Shown: positions 8,429-16,406 of the stretch, piece after piece
Layout of the letters: every line of letters starts with the position of its first letter
How positions within the stretch are numbered: position 1 is the stretch's first letter
Origin: DATBQN01 sp963755825
GTDB taxonomy: Bacteria; Acidobacteriota; Thermoanaerobaculia; Multivoradales; UBA5704
Assembly (NCBI GenBank): GCA_963755825.1
Contig: CAVWLA010000001.1
Span: 1,674,001 to 1,738,000, forward strand
Reading direction: 5' to 3'
Length of the DNA: 64,000 nt
Program-made: the position numbers and the translations under genes
The notes under the pieces: model-generated
Told to the model about the DNA's origin: nothing
The model's database searches: none
Seen by the model: only the letters and a program-made list of their open reading frames with translations

Positions 8429-9919
8429 CTACGGACTGGTGTCGAACGCCGGCGTCGAGAGGCGCTGCAGACACGAGGTGTCGAGGCCGGCGGCGGTGCC
8501 GCGCTCGACGAAGGTCGTGATCATCTCCTCGACACAGGCGCCGCCGCCGGAGCCGTGCCCGCCGTGGGGGACGACGATGTGGAGACCCGAGGAAAAACCC
8601 TTCGCGACCCGCTCGCCGAACTTCGGCGGCGTCACCGGATCGCGCTCGCCGGAGATGAGGAGGGCCGGGACCGCGGTGCGCACCGGCTCGCGCAGCCCGG
8701 CGGGGATCGGCGCGCGGGGCCAGAGCATGCAGGCGCGCTGCTGGACCCGCACGCGATAGTCGCCGAGGAGGGTCCCCGCCGTCAGGCGGGCGACCTCGGC
8801 CGGGTCGAGGAAGGGGATGTCCTCGGCGCAGGTGACGGAGAGGAACATCCCCTGCGACAGGCCGAGGGCGAGCCCTTTGCGCAGCGTGATGGCGGTCGTC
8901 ACCAGAGGGGCGAGGTCGCCGCGAAAGGCGCGGTCGATCGTCTGCGGCAGCTTGACGCCGCCGTTCTGATAGAGCGCAAAGCGGATCCCCTCCGCCACCA
9001 GCCCGCGCGTCGGCCGGACGGTGACCGGCCGGCGGCTGCTTGCCGCGGTCACCGTGACGTCGACGCCGCGATCGACGCGCTCCATGACCGCCCGCAGCTC
9101 CTCGCCCAGGTGGGGAAATCTAGCGTGGCAAGCGCGGTCGGCGGCGCACTCGGCGAAGAGGAGGTCGACGGCGCGCTGGCCGGCGTAGGCGTGATGGCTG
9201 GGCAGCGCCTCGTCGATCGGGGCCACGCCGATGAGCACCGCGCTCCGCACGTGCTCGCCGTGGCGCTGCAGGTACACCTGCGCCGCGCGGGTGCCGTAGG
9301 AGCCGCCGTCGAGATCGATGCGGTCGTAGCCCAGCCAGGCGCGCACGTCGTCGAGATCGTCCATGGCGATCGGCGTCGTGTAGAGGGTGAGATCGGCAAT
9401 CTTCTCCAGGCGCTCGCGGCAGCGGCGCACCTCGTCGTCCGGAAACAGCTCGCCGGCGAGCCGGCGCACGTCGGCATCGCCGGCGCCGAAGAGCTCGCAC
9501 TGGAGCGAGTGCGAGCGACCGGTGCCGCGCTGATCGACGAGCACGATGTCGCGATGGCGGCGGAGCGCCGCCGAGGCTTCGATTTCATCGGCAGCCTCGT
9601 CGGCGATCCCCTCGCCGGGGCCGCCACCGAGGAGGAAGACAGGATCGGGCGCACGGTCCGCGCCGAGGGCGGGGAGGATCACGATGTTGAGGCCGATCCG
9701 GCGGCCCTTGCCGGCAGCGCGATCCTCCCAGACCGCATGCGTCGCGCAGAGCACCGGCCCCGTCACGCCCGGCAGCTTGCAGGGGTGCGGCTTAACGTCG
9801 ACCGCCGGCACCGAGCCGGGCGCGACCTCGGGGGGAGCGGCCGGCGGCGCCGCGGCGCGCAAGGGGAGGCCGGCGAGAACGGCGAGGCAGAAGGCGAGGC
9901 GGCGGGCGGCTGAGATCAT
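8429..9919 (-). CDS. Secreted alpha/beta-hydrolase, peptidase S33 (tripeptidyl aminopeptidase-like)
   Basis: 496 residues. The frame is open far upstream, but the ATG at 9919 is preceded by GGAGG six bases away and begins a good signal peptide (MISAARRLAFCLAVLAG). The nucleophile elbow is GGSYG (LDGGSYGTRAAQVYLQRH), with the acid in ISGERDPVTPP and the histidine in VPHGGHGSGG. DQRGTGRS is the oxyanion-side motif of S33 enzymes, and the C-terminal TAP-like domain is present. It is probably periplasmic or outer-membrane associated and releases N-terminal residues from peptides. The adjacent upstream gene (VOC protein) is divergent. Confidence 0.85.
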   Translation of the reverse strand: MISAARRLAFCLAVLAGLPLRAAAPPAAPPEVAPGSVPAVDVKPHPCKLPGVTGPVLCATHAVWEDRAAGKGRRIGLNIVILPALGADRAPDPVFLLGGGPGEGIADEAADEIEASAALRRHRDIVLVDQRGTGRSHSLQCELFGAGDADVRRLAGELFPDDEVRRCRERLEKIADLTLYTTPIAMDDLDDVRAWLGYDRIDLDGGSYGTRAAQVYLQRHGEHVRSAVLIGVAPIDEALPSHHAYAGQRAVDLLFAECAADRACHARFPHLGEELRAVMERVDRGVDVTVTAASSRRPVTVRPTRGLVAEGIRFALYQNGGVKLPQTIDRAFRGDLAPLVTTAITLRKGLALGLSQGMFLSVTCAEDIPFLDPAEVARLTAGTLLGDYRVRVQQRACMLWPRAPIPAGLREPVRTAVPALLISGERDPVTPPKFGERVAKGFSSGLHIVVPHGGHGSGGGACVEEMITTFVERGTAAGLDTSCLQRLSTPAFDTSP

Positions 9920-10006
9920 GAGAACCTCCAGGGTGTACCGAAGACTACGGGCCGGCGGCGGGCAGGTTTTCGCAGGCTGTCTCGACGCGAGGTCGAGGGA
10001 GGCAGG

Positions 10007-10429
10007 ATGACCCGAGAGAAAGGCGAGGCCGGACCCCAGATCGTGGGGATCGACCACGTCCAGATCACCGTGCCGCGCGGCGGGGAGGAGGAGGCGAGGC
10101 GCTTCTACCGCGGGATCCTCGGGCTCGCCGAGATCGCCAAGCCCCCCTCGCTCGCCGACCGGGGCGGCCTGTGGCTGGCGGCGGGAGACCGGCAGCTGCA
10201 CATCGGCACCGAGGACGGCGTCGACCGTCGGGCGACCAAGGCCCACGTCGCCTACCGGGTCGGCGATCTTGAAGCCTGGCGACGGCGCCTCGCCGAGCAC
10301 GGCGTCGAGGTCCTCGAGTCGGTGCCGATACCCGGCTGCCGCCGCTGCGAGCTCCGAGATCCATTCGGCAACCGGCTCGAGCTGCTCGAACCAGACCCTC
10401 AAACCGTTGATTCAAAAGACCTAGACTAA
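10007..10429 (+). CDS. VOC (glyoxalase/bleomycin resistance/dioxygenase) family protein
   Basis: 140 residues. IDHVQITVPRGGEEEARRFY is the beta-alpha start of a vicinal-oxygen-chelate module, LHIGTEDGVDRRATKAHVAY the second strand with a potential metal-binding His, and CRRCELRDPFGNRLELLEP the characteristic RDPFGNRLEL ending. H13, H64 and the terminal E are candidate metal ligands. Substrate cannot be deduced. It is divergent from the S33 peptidase with 87 bases between start codons, room for a shared control region. Confidence 0.8.
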   Translation: MTREKGEAGPQIVGIDHVQITVPRGGEEEARRFYRGILGLAEIAKPPSLADRGGLWLAAGDRQLHIGTEDGVDRRATKAHVAYRVGDLEAWRRRLAEHGVEVLESVPIPGCRRCELRDPFGNRLELLEPDPQTVDSKDLD

Positions 10430-10436
10430 GTAGACT

Positions 10437-10495
10437 AAGCACCTGGCACCTACAGGGGAGGATGGCTACGAAGGTGGCTGACGAAGCACCTGGCA
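10437..10495. repeat. Direct repeat pair AAGCACCTGGCA in an intergenic spacer
   Basis: AAGCACCTGGCA occurs at 10437-10448 and exactly again at 10484-10495, with related fragments GGCACCT and GCGGCACC nearby. The spacer between the VOC gene and the convergent lipoprotein gene consists mostly of this material. The core CTGGCACCT is the complement of the AGGTGCCAG repeated inside the gene at 2423-2499, suggesting a dispersed short repeat family. Confidence 0.6.
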
Positions 10496-10523
10496 ACTAA
10501 CGAGCGGCACCTTGCATGAAGCG

Positions 10524-11006
10524 TCAGCCCGGGAGCCGGACCAGGATCTTCCGCATTACCGCCGTGGCCACGGCGAGGCCGTCCTTGCCGGGGCCGGGGT
10601 CGCAGGTGACGACGAGGTCGACGCTCCCTCGGCGGGCGTGGAGCTGGTGCACCGCGCCGCCGGCCCAGAAAGCGCCGTCGCCCAGCGCCAGAACGTCCGT
10701 CGCCCCGCTCGCCGCGAGCACCGCCCGCGTCGACTCCAGCACCCCCTTCGCCCGCTCCGCGTCCGCCAGCGGGCGGACCTCCAGGCGGAGGGTGCTCGAG
10801 TCGTCCGCCTGCAGCCCGTAGCCGCACTGCGAGGGATCGCCGGAGCTGTTGCGCGCATCGTCGAGCACGCTCGTCATCACGAGCTGCCCCACCGGCCCGC
10901 CGAGGGCCTCCTGTGCGTCGGCCTCGGTGAGCAGCTTGCAGGGGTCGATCAGCGAGCGCGCCGCCGGCCTGCCACCGCCCGCCGGGCCGCAGCCCGCGGC
11001 TGCCAC
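10524..11006 (-). CDS. Putative lipoprotein of unknown function with a CxLLT...ALG domain
   Basis: 160 residues if started at the GTG at 11006, but that start leaves only five residues before a lipobox-like A-A-G-C. In the same frame, 18 further codons back to a CTG at 11060 encode R-S-S-P-R then a hydrophobic run ending in A-A-A-G-C, a complete lipoprotein signal, and GGGAGCGG lies just upstream of that CTG. The mature part starts with DPCKLLTEADAQEALGGPV, a motif seen in DUF3558-like exported proteins, and has two further Cys. Function unknown. It lies downstream of the trxB-AAA-VWA genes on the same strand. Confidence 0.6.
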   Translation of the reverse strand: MAAAGCGPAGGGRPAARSLIDPCKLLTEADAQEALGGPVGQLVMTSVLDDARNSSGDPSQCGYGLQADDSSTLRLEVRPLADAERAKGVLESTRAVLAASGATDVLALGDGAFWAGGAVHQLHARRGSVDLVVTCDPGPGKDGLAVATAVMRKILVRLPG

Positions 11007-11080
11007 AGCCGCCGCGCCAGCGAGGACGACGAGGGCCCGGAAGCGCGGCGACGAGCGCAGGCGCCCCGCTCCCTGGCCGC

Positions 11081-12181
11081 TCAGCGGATCCGCCGGCGCC
11101 GGTTGCGGATGTAGTCGGCGAGGATGAACTCGCCCAGGTTGTAGGGCGAGGCGAAGTAGGCGCGGCCGCGGTTGATCTGGGTGAGCTTCTCGACGAACTG
11201 GGTGAGCGTCGGGTCGGTCGCCAGCATGAAGGTCGTGATGACCACCTTCTGCCGCCGGCAGAGGTCGGCCTCCTCGAGCGTCAGGTTGACGATCCGCATG
11301 TCGAGGCCGAAGGGGTTCTTGTAGATCCTCCCCTGCTCGGTGATCGCCGAGGGCTTGCCGTCGGTGACCAGGAAGATCTGCTTGTTGGGCTGCTTCTGCC
11401 GCGCCAGCAGGCCGCGCGCCATCTGCAGCGCTTCCCGCGTGTTGGTGTGGAACGGCCCCGCCTGGATGTAGGGGATGTCCGACAGCGCCACCCGCTCGGC
11501 ACGGTCGCCGAAGAGGATCACCCCGAGATGATCCTTCGGGTACTTGGTGGTGATGAGCTCGGTGAGCGCCAGCGCCACAGTCTTTGCCGGCGTGATGCGG
11601 TCCTCGCCGTAGAGGATCATCGAGTGGCTGATGTCGATGGCGACGATGGTGGCGCAGGAGGTCAGGTGCTCGGTCTCGTAGACCTCGAGGTCCTCCTCGG
11701 CGAGGTCCAGCTCCCCCTCGTTGCGGCGCATGGCGTTCTGCAGCGAGCGCCCCGGCTCCAGCAGGTGGAGGTCGTCGCCGAAGCGGTAGGCGCGCGTCTC
11801 CGGCAGCCGCTCCATACCCTCGCCGGAGGAGTGGACCGGGTGATAGCCGGGGCCGGCCTTGGAGAGGCCGGCGAAGATCTCCTCGAACGCGCTGCGGCGG
11901 ATCTTCCGCTCGCCGCCGGTGGTGAGCGAGAGACCGCCCTCGCCGTCGCGCCCGACGAGCTGCTGGTCCTCCAGGCTGGCGAAGAAGGCGTCGAGGTCGA
12001 CCTCCTCCGAGAGGTAGCCCTCCTGCTGCAGGTAGCGCATCCAGTTCATCGCCTCCTCGACGTCGCCTCCCGAGGCGAGCACCAGCTGCTGGAACAGGCG
12101 CAGCAAATCGAGCCCGGCGAGGATCGCCTGGATGAGCGCAGGGTCAAGGTGGAAGTAGCGGTGCCGCATGATCGACTCCAA
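11081..12181 (-). CDS. VWA-domain protein (MoxR-associated)
   Basis: 366 residues. The N-terminal third is helical and acidic. From about residue 160 a von Willebrand factor A domain is visible: IVAIDISHSM carries the MIDAS D-x-S-x-S, followed by KTVALALTELI, then LGVILFGDRA and FLVTDGKPSA with the downstream MIDAS Thr/Asp. Such proteins bind divalent metal and act with MoxR/ChlI ATPases as chaperone-like metal-insertion or complex-remodelling pairs. The ATPase gene lies immediately upstream (32-base gap), so they are almost certainly partners. The ATG at 12181 (MESIM) or the one four codons later could be the start. Confidence 0.85.
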   Translation of the reverse strand: MESIMRHRYFHLDPALIQAILAGLDLLRLFQQLVLASGGDVEEAMNWMRYLQQEGYLSEEVDLDAFFASLEDQQLVGRDGEGGLSLTTGGERKIRRSAFEEIFAGLSKAGPGYHPVHSSGEGMERLPETRAYRFGDDLHLLEPGRSLQNAMRRNEGELDLAEEDLEVYETEHLTSCATIVAIDISHSMILYGEDRITPAKTVALALTELITTKYPKDHLGVILFGDRAERVALSDIPYIQAGPFHTNTREALQMARGLLARQKQPNKQIFLVTDGKPSAITEQGRIYKNPFGLDMRIVNLTLEEADLCRRQKVVITTFMLATDPTLTQFVEKLTQINRGRAYFASPYNLGEFILADYIRNRRRRIR

Positions 12182-12213
12182 GGCGTCCGGGCGGGCTCAC
12201 CGCCGGGAGGCGG

Positions 12214-13725
12214 TTAATTCACGTCGCCGCCGCGCCGGCTGCCGGCGCCGCCCTTGCGGGGCTTCAACAGCTGGAACTTGACCATCTCCTTGTAGCTCAC
12301 CTGACTGTCGAGATCCTGACGGGCGACCTTCAGGTGCTGGTGGAGCCCCTCGAGCACCATCTCCGCCGCGAAGGCACGCTCCTCGCGGCCGCCGCTCTTC
12401 GCCGCCATCTCGAGGAGGCCTGGCACCTTCTTGAGCTCGGCCTCGTAGTCGGCGAACGGCTGCTCGTCCGAGATGGTGATCTCGTTGCCCTCGGCGAACC
12501 AGCGCACGATCCCGGCGTAGGGACCGGCGTCATCGTCGCCGCCGCTGCCGAGCTCCTTTCCGACCTCGGGAAAGCGCGCGTCGAAGACCTTCTTGACCGC
12601 CAGGCCGACGAGCCGGCGCGCCACCACCTCCGCCCCCTGCTGCTCGCCCTCATAGACCATCTCGACCTTGCCGGTGATCGCCGGCAGCAGCATCTGGAGG
12701 TCGCAGAGGCGCGGCTGCACGGGATCGTCACCCGTCGCCAGCGCCCGCCGTTCGAGGTTGGAGACCAGCAGCTCCATCGCCGAGATCGAGACGCGGGCCG
12801 AGACGCCCGACGACTGGTCGACGAGGTCGCTCTCGCGGGCGACGAAGGAGAGCTCTTCGATGAGCAGCCGCACGCTCTCCGGGATCACCACGCCGGGCAC
12901 GTCGCGCTCGGTCCAGGCCTCCTGGCGGGTGATGTCCGCCGAGATCGCGGTGTCCGGCGGGTAGTGGGTGAGGATCTGCGACGAGATGCGGTCCTTGAGC
13001 GGGGTGATGATGCTGCCGCGGTTGGTGTAGTCCTCGGGGTTGGCCGAGAACACCATGAGGAGGTCGAGCGGGATGCGGACCGGAAAACCGCGGATCTGCA
13101 GATCGCGCTCCTCGAGGATGTTGAAGAGGCCGACCTGGATGCGCGGCGAGAGATCGGGCAGCTCGTTGATGGCGAAGATGCCGCGGTTGGTGCGCGGCAC
13201 GATGCCGAAGTGGATGACCTCGGGGTCGGCGAAGGTCAGCTTGCGGGTCGCCGCCTTGATCGGATCGATGTCGCCGAGGAGGTCGGCGATCGAGACGTCC
13301 GGGGTGGCGAGCTTCTCGTTGTAGCGCTCCTCGCGCGACATCCAGGCGACCGGCGCCTCGTCGCCCCGCTCGGCGATCAGGCGCTGCCCCTGGGTCGAGA
13401 TCGGCGCCAGCGGATCGTCGTTGAGCTCGGTGCCGGCGAGGACCGGCACCTCCTCGTCGAGGAGGGTGACGAGCGAGCGGAGGATACGCGTCTTCGCCTG
13501 GCCGCGGAGGCCGAGGAGGATGAAGTCGTGGCCGGCGAGGAGGGCGTTGACGACGCCCGGCACCACGGTGCGGTCGTAGCCCAGGATGCCGGGGAAGAGC
13601 GGCTCGCCGGACTTCAGGCGCGCCCGCAGGTTGTGGCGCAGCTCCTGCTTGACGCTCTTCGGCTGGTAGCCGCTCGCCTTGAGGGCGCCGAGGGTGGCGG
13701 GACGGGTCTTGCGCGCCGCGGCCAT
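12214..13725 (-). CDS. MoxR/magnesium-chelatase (ChlI)-type AAA+ ATPase
   Basis: 503 residues. The ATG at 13725 shares its A with the trxB stop (TGATG). The Walker A is LGLRGQAKTR, in which the usual second Gly is Ala; the Walker B is IFAINELPDL, and sensor elements LLMVFSANPEDYTNRG and PLKDR follow. The C-terminal third contains VSARVSISAMELLVSN and a charged tail. The order Walker A, long insert, N-E-x-P and F-S-A-N-P-E-D is that of the magnesium chelatase I/MoxR group. It probably remodels a target with the VWA protein encoded next. Confidence 0.86.
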   Translation of the reverse strand: MAAARKTRPATLGALKASGYQPKSVKQELRHNLRARLKSGEPLFPGILGYDRTVVPGVVNALLAGHDFILLGLRGQAKTRILRSLVTLLDEEVPVLAGTELNDDPLAPISTQGQRLIAERGDEAPVAWMSREERYNEKLATPDVSIADLLGDIDPIKAATRKLTFADPEVIHFGIVPRTNRGIFAINELPDLSPRIQVGLFNILEERDLQIRGFPVRIPLDLLMVFSANPEDYTNRGSIITPLKDRISSQILTHYPPDTAISADITRQEAWTERDVPGVVIPESVRLLIEELSFVARESDLVDQSSGVSARVSISAMELLVSNLERRALATGDDPVQPRLCDLQMLLPAITGKVEMVYEGEQQGAEVVARRLVGLAVKKVFDARFPEVGKELGSGGDDDAGPYAGIVRWFAEGNEITISDEQPFADYEAELKKVPGLLEMAAKSGGREERAFAAEMVLEGLHQHLKVARQDLDSQVSYKEMVKFQLLKPRKGGAGSRRGGDVN

Positions 13726-14678
13726 CAGTCGCGCAGCTCCCCGAGCCAGCGCTCGGCGTCGATGGCGGCGCGGCAGCCGGTGCCCGCGGCGGTGATCGCC
13801 TGCCGATAGGTGGGATCGCAGGCATCGCCCGAGGCGAAGACTCCGGCAACGTTCGTCCTGGTCGAAGGTTCCTTCACTTGGATGTACCCCAGCTCGTTCA
13901 TCGCGAGCTTGCCTTGAAAGATGGAGGTGTTGGGAACGTGGCCGATGGCGTAGAAGACCCCCTGCGTCGGGTGCTCGCTGGTGACTCCCGTCTGCTGGTC
14001 GTGCAGGCGGACGGCGCGAACCCCCTCCTCGCGGCTGCCGAGGATGTCGGTGACCGCGGAATTCCAGATCCAGGCGATCTTGGGATTCGCGAAGGCGCGA
14101 TCCTGCATGATCTTCGAGGCGCGCAGCTCGTGGCGGCGATGGATGACGGTGACCTTGGCGGCGAACTTGGTGAGGAAGGTCGCCTCCTCCATCGCCGAGT
14201 CGCCGCCGCCGATGACGACGACCCCCTTGTCGCGGAAGAAGAAGCCGTCGCAGGTGGCGCAGGCGGAGACGCCGTAGCCCATCAGCTCGCGCTCCGCCGG
14301 CAGGCCGGCGAGCTTCGCCGTGGCTCCGGTGGCGACGATCAGCGCGTCGCCCCGGTACTCGGCCTCGTCGGTCTTCACCACGAAGGGGCGCTGCTCCATG
14401 TCGACCTCGAGCGCCGCCTGGAACTTGCAGCGGGCGCCGAAGCGGCGCGCCTGCTCGCGCAGCCGGTCCATCAGCTCGGGGCCGAGAATACCCTCCGGAA
14501 AGCCAGGGAAATTCTCGACCTCGGTGGTGATGGTGAGCTGGCCGCCGGGCTGGTTGCCCTCGAGGACCAACGGCGCGAGGTCGGCGCGCGCGGCGTAGAG
14601 CGCCGCGGTGAGCCCGGCGGGGCCGGAGCCGAGGATGATCACCCGGCTGAAATGGTCTGCCTGCTCGGCGCTCAACAT
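13725..14678 (-). CDS. trxB: Thioredoxin-disulfide reductase
   Basis: 317 residues. FAD-binding GSGPAGLTAALYAARA near residue 16, NADPH-binding VVVIGGGDSAMEEA near 155, the redox-active CATC (SACATCDGFFF) near 138 and the closing GVFASGDACDPTYRQA are all present, the complete low-molecular-weight TrxB layout. It reduces thioredoxin with NADPH in the cytoplasm. The stop shares one base with the start of the AAA+ ATPase gene (TGATG), implying coupled translation of redox and remodelling functions. The start MLSAEQADHF was chosen because the FAD strand begins directly after it; the frame is open further upstream only because of GC bias. Confidence 0.95.
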   Translation of the reverse strand: MLSAEQADHFSRVIILGSGPAGLTAALYAARADLAPLVLEGNQPGGQLTITTEVENFPGFPEGILGPELMDRLREQARRFGARCKFQAALEVDMEQRPFVVKTDEAEYRGDALIVATGATAKLAGLPAERELMGYGVSACATCDGFFFRDKGVVVIGGGDSAMEEATFLTKFAAKVTVIHRRHELRASKIMQDRAFANPKIAWIWNSAVTDILGSREEGVRAVRLHDQQTGVTSEHPTQGVFYAIGHVPNTSIFQGKLAMNELGYIQVKEPSTRTNVAGVFASGDACDPTYRQAITAAGTGCRAAIDAERWLGELRD

Positions 14679-14913
14679 CGAGGTTCGATCCTCCGTCCGA
14701 TCCAATCCGATCCAAGAGGTGGGGGTTCGCTGGCGACCGGGAGCGGAGCGTCCGGGCGAGCTCTTCCGACGTGCCGCCAGTATACCAGCGGGCTCTCGGC
14801 TGCCCGCCTCGCCCGCCTCGCCTGGCGCCCCCAGGCGGCGGCCGCTGGGCGCCACTCTCCCCAAAAGAGAGAACAGGCTGCCGGCGCGGGAATTCCGTCT
14901 CCCCGGGGCGACA

Positions 14914-14919
14914 TACAAT
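14914..14919 (+). promoter_or_regulatory. Candidate -10 box (TACAAT) for sdaA
   Basis: TACAAT lies 24 bases before the sdaA ATG, in a relatively AT-rich patch of the trxB/sdaA divergent spacer. No good -35 hexamer is visible at 16-18 bases upstream, so this is a weak or activator-dependent promoter call. Confidence 0.35.
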
Positions 14920-14943
14920 CGGTGGCGGAGGGTCTTCGTCGTC

Positions 14944-16326
14944 ATGTCGATCAGCGTCTTCGATCTGTTCACCATCGGTATCGGCCCCTCGAGCTCGCAC
15001 ACCGTGGGTCCCATGCGGGCGGCGCGGCGTTTCGCAGCGCGGCTGGCGGAGGACGGCCGGCTCGAGCGCACCGCGCGCGTCAGCGTCGAGCTCTTCGGCT
15101 CGCTCGCCGCGACCGGCCGCGGCCACGGCACCGACCGGGCGATCCTCCTCGGGCTCGAAGGCGAGTCGCCCGAGGCGGTCGACCCCGACTGCGTGGCGCC
15201 GCGGGTGGCGGCGATCCGCGCCGCGCATGAGATCGCCCTCCTCGGCGAGCGGACGATCCCCTTCGACGAGGCGACCGACCTCGTCTTCAACCGCCGCGAC
15301 CTCCTGCCCGTCCACTCGAACGGCATGCGCTTCACCGCCTTCGACGCCGCCGGCGGCGAGATCGACCAGAGGATCTACTACTCGGTCGGCGGCGGCTTCG
15401 TGGTCAACGAGGGCGCCTCCGCCGGCGACCTCGTGGTCGCCGACCCGACCCCGGTCGCCCACCCCTTCCATAGCGGCGGCGATCTCCTCGAGCTCGCCGA
15501 GACCACCGGCCTCACCATCTGGGAGCTGATGCTCGCCAACGAGCGTGCCTGGCGCAGCGACGAGGAGATCCGCAGCGGCCTCCTCCGCATCTGGGCGGCG
15601 ATGCAGGCGTGCGTGGCGCGCGGCTACCGGCAGACCGGCGTCCTGCCCGGCGGCCTCAAGGTCCCCCGCCGCGCCCCCAAGCTGTTCCAGGATCTCACCG
15701 AGCGTGCCGCCGGCATCGGCATGACCGATCCGCTCACCGTCCTCGACTGGGTGAACCTCTTCGCGCTCGCCGTCAACGAGGAGAACGCCGCCGGCGGACG
15801 GGTGGTCACCGCCCCCACCAACGGTGCGGCGGGGATCATCCCGGCCGTGCTCCATTACTACCGACGCTTCACCCCCGGCGCCGACGACGAGGGGGTGATC
15901 CGCTTCCTCCTCACCGCCGGCGCCATCGGCATCCTCTACAAGGAGAACGCCTCGATCTCCGGCGCCGAGGTCGGCTGCCAGGGCGAGGTGGGGGTCGCCT
16001 GCTCGATGGCGGCGGGAGGGCTGGTGGCGGCCCTCGGCGGCACCGCCGCCCAGGTCGAGAACGCCGCCGAGATCGGCATGGAGCACAACCTCGGGCTGAC
16101 CTGCGACCCGGTCGGCGGGCTCGTCCAGATCCCCTGTATCGAGCGCAACGCCATGGGCTCGGTCAAGGCGATCAACGCCGCCCGCATCGCGCTCTCCGGC
16201 GACGGCTCGCACAAGGTCTCGCTCGACCGCGTCATCAAGACCATGCGCGAGACCGGCGCCGACATGAAGACCAAGTACAAGGAGACCTCGCGCGGCGGCC
16301 TCGCCATCAACGTCATCGAATGCTAG
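14944..16326 (+). CDS. sdaA: L-serine ammonia-lyase (iron-sulfur-dependent)
   Basis: 460 residues, the single-chain form. FDLFTIGIGPSSSHTVGPMRAA is the conserved start of the beta domain. The alpha domain carries TAPTNGAAGIIPAVLHYY and the [4Fe-4S] cysteines in CQGEVGVACSMAAGGL and, further on, CDPVGGLVQIPCIERNA. It converts L-serine to pyruvate and ammonia. Transcribed divergently from trxB. It ends 80 bases before the convergent M13 peptidase stop; no clear terminator hairpin is visible there. No other serine-pathway gene is adjacent. Confidence 0.95.
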   Translation: MSISVFDLFTIGIGPSSSHTVGPMRAARRFAARLAEDGRLERTARVSVELFGSLAATGRGHGTDRAILLGLEGESPEAVDPDCVAPRVAAIRAAHEIALLGERTIPFDEATDLVFNRRDLLPVHSNGMRFTAFDAAGGEIDQRIYYSVGGGFVVNEGASAGDLVVADPTPVAHPFHSGGDLLELAETTGLTIWELMLANERAWRSDEEIRSGLLRIWAAMQACVARGYRQTGVLPGGLKVPRRAPKLFQDLTERAAGIGMTDPLTVLDWVNLFALAVNEENAAGGRVVTAPTNGAAGIIPAVLHYYRRFTPGADDEGVIRFLLTAGAIGILYKENASISGAEVGCQGEVGVACSMAAGGLVAALGGTAAQVENAAEIGMEHNLGLTCDPVGGLVQIPCIERNAMGSVKAINAARIALSGDGSHKVSLDRVIKTMRETGADMKTKYKETSRGGLAINVIEC

Positions 16327-16406
16327 CAGGCCCTCGATGAGGAGGTGCCGCCGGACCGTCGCGGAGATTTAAGGACAGCGACAGCCCGGCGCGCGGATGG
16401 GGATCT

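Noticed and set aside
13726..16212. Long minus-strand open frame continuing upstream of the AAA+ ATPase gene
   Set aside because: It is an antisense and out-of-frame shadow of trxB and sdaA caused by high GC; homology starts only at the ATG at 13725.
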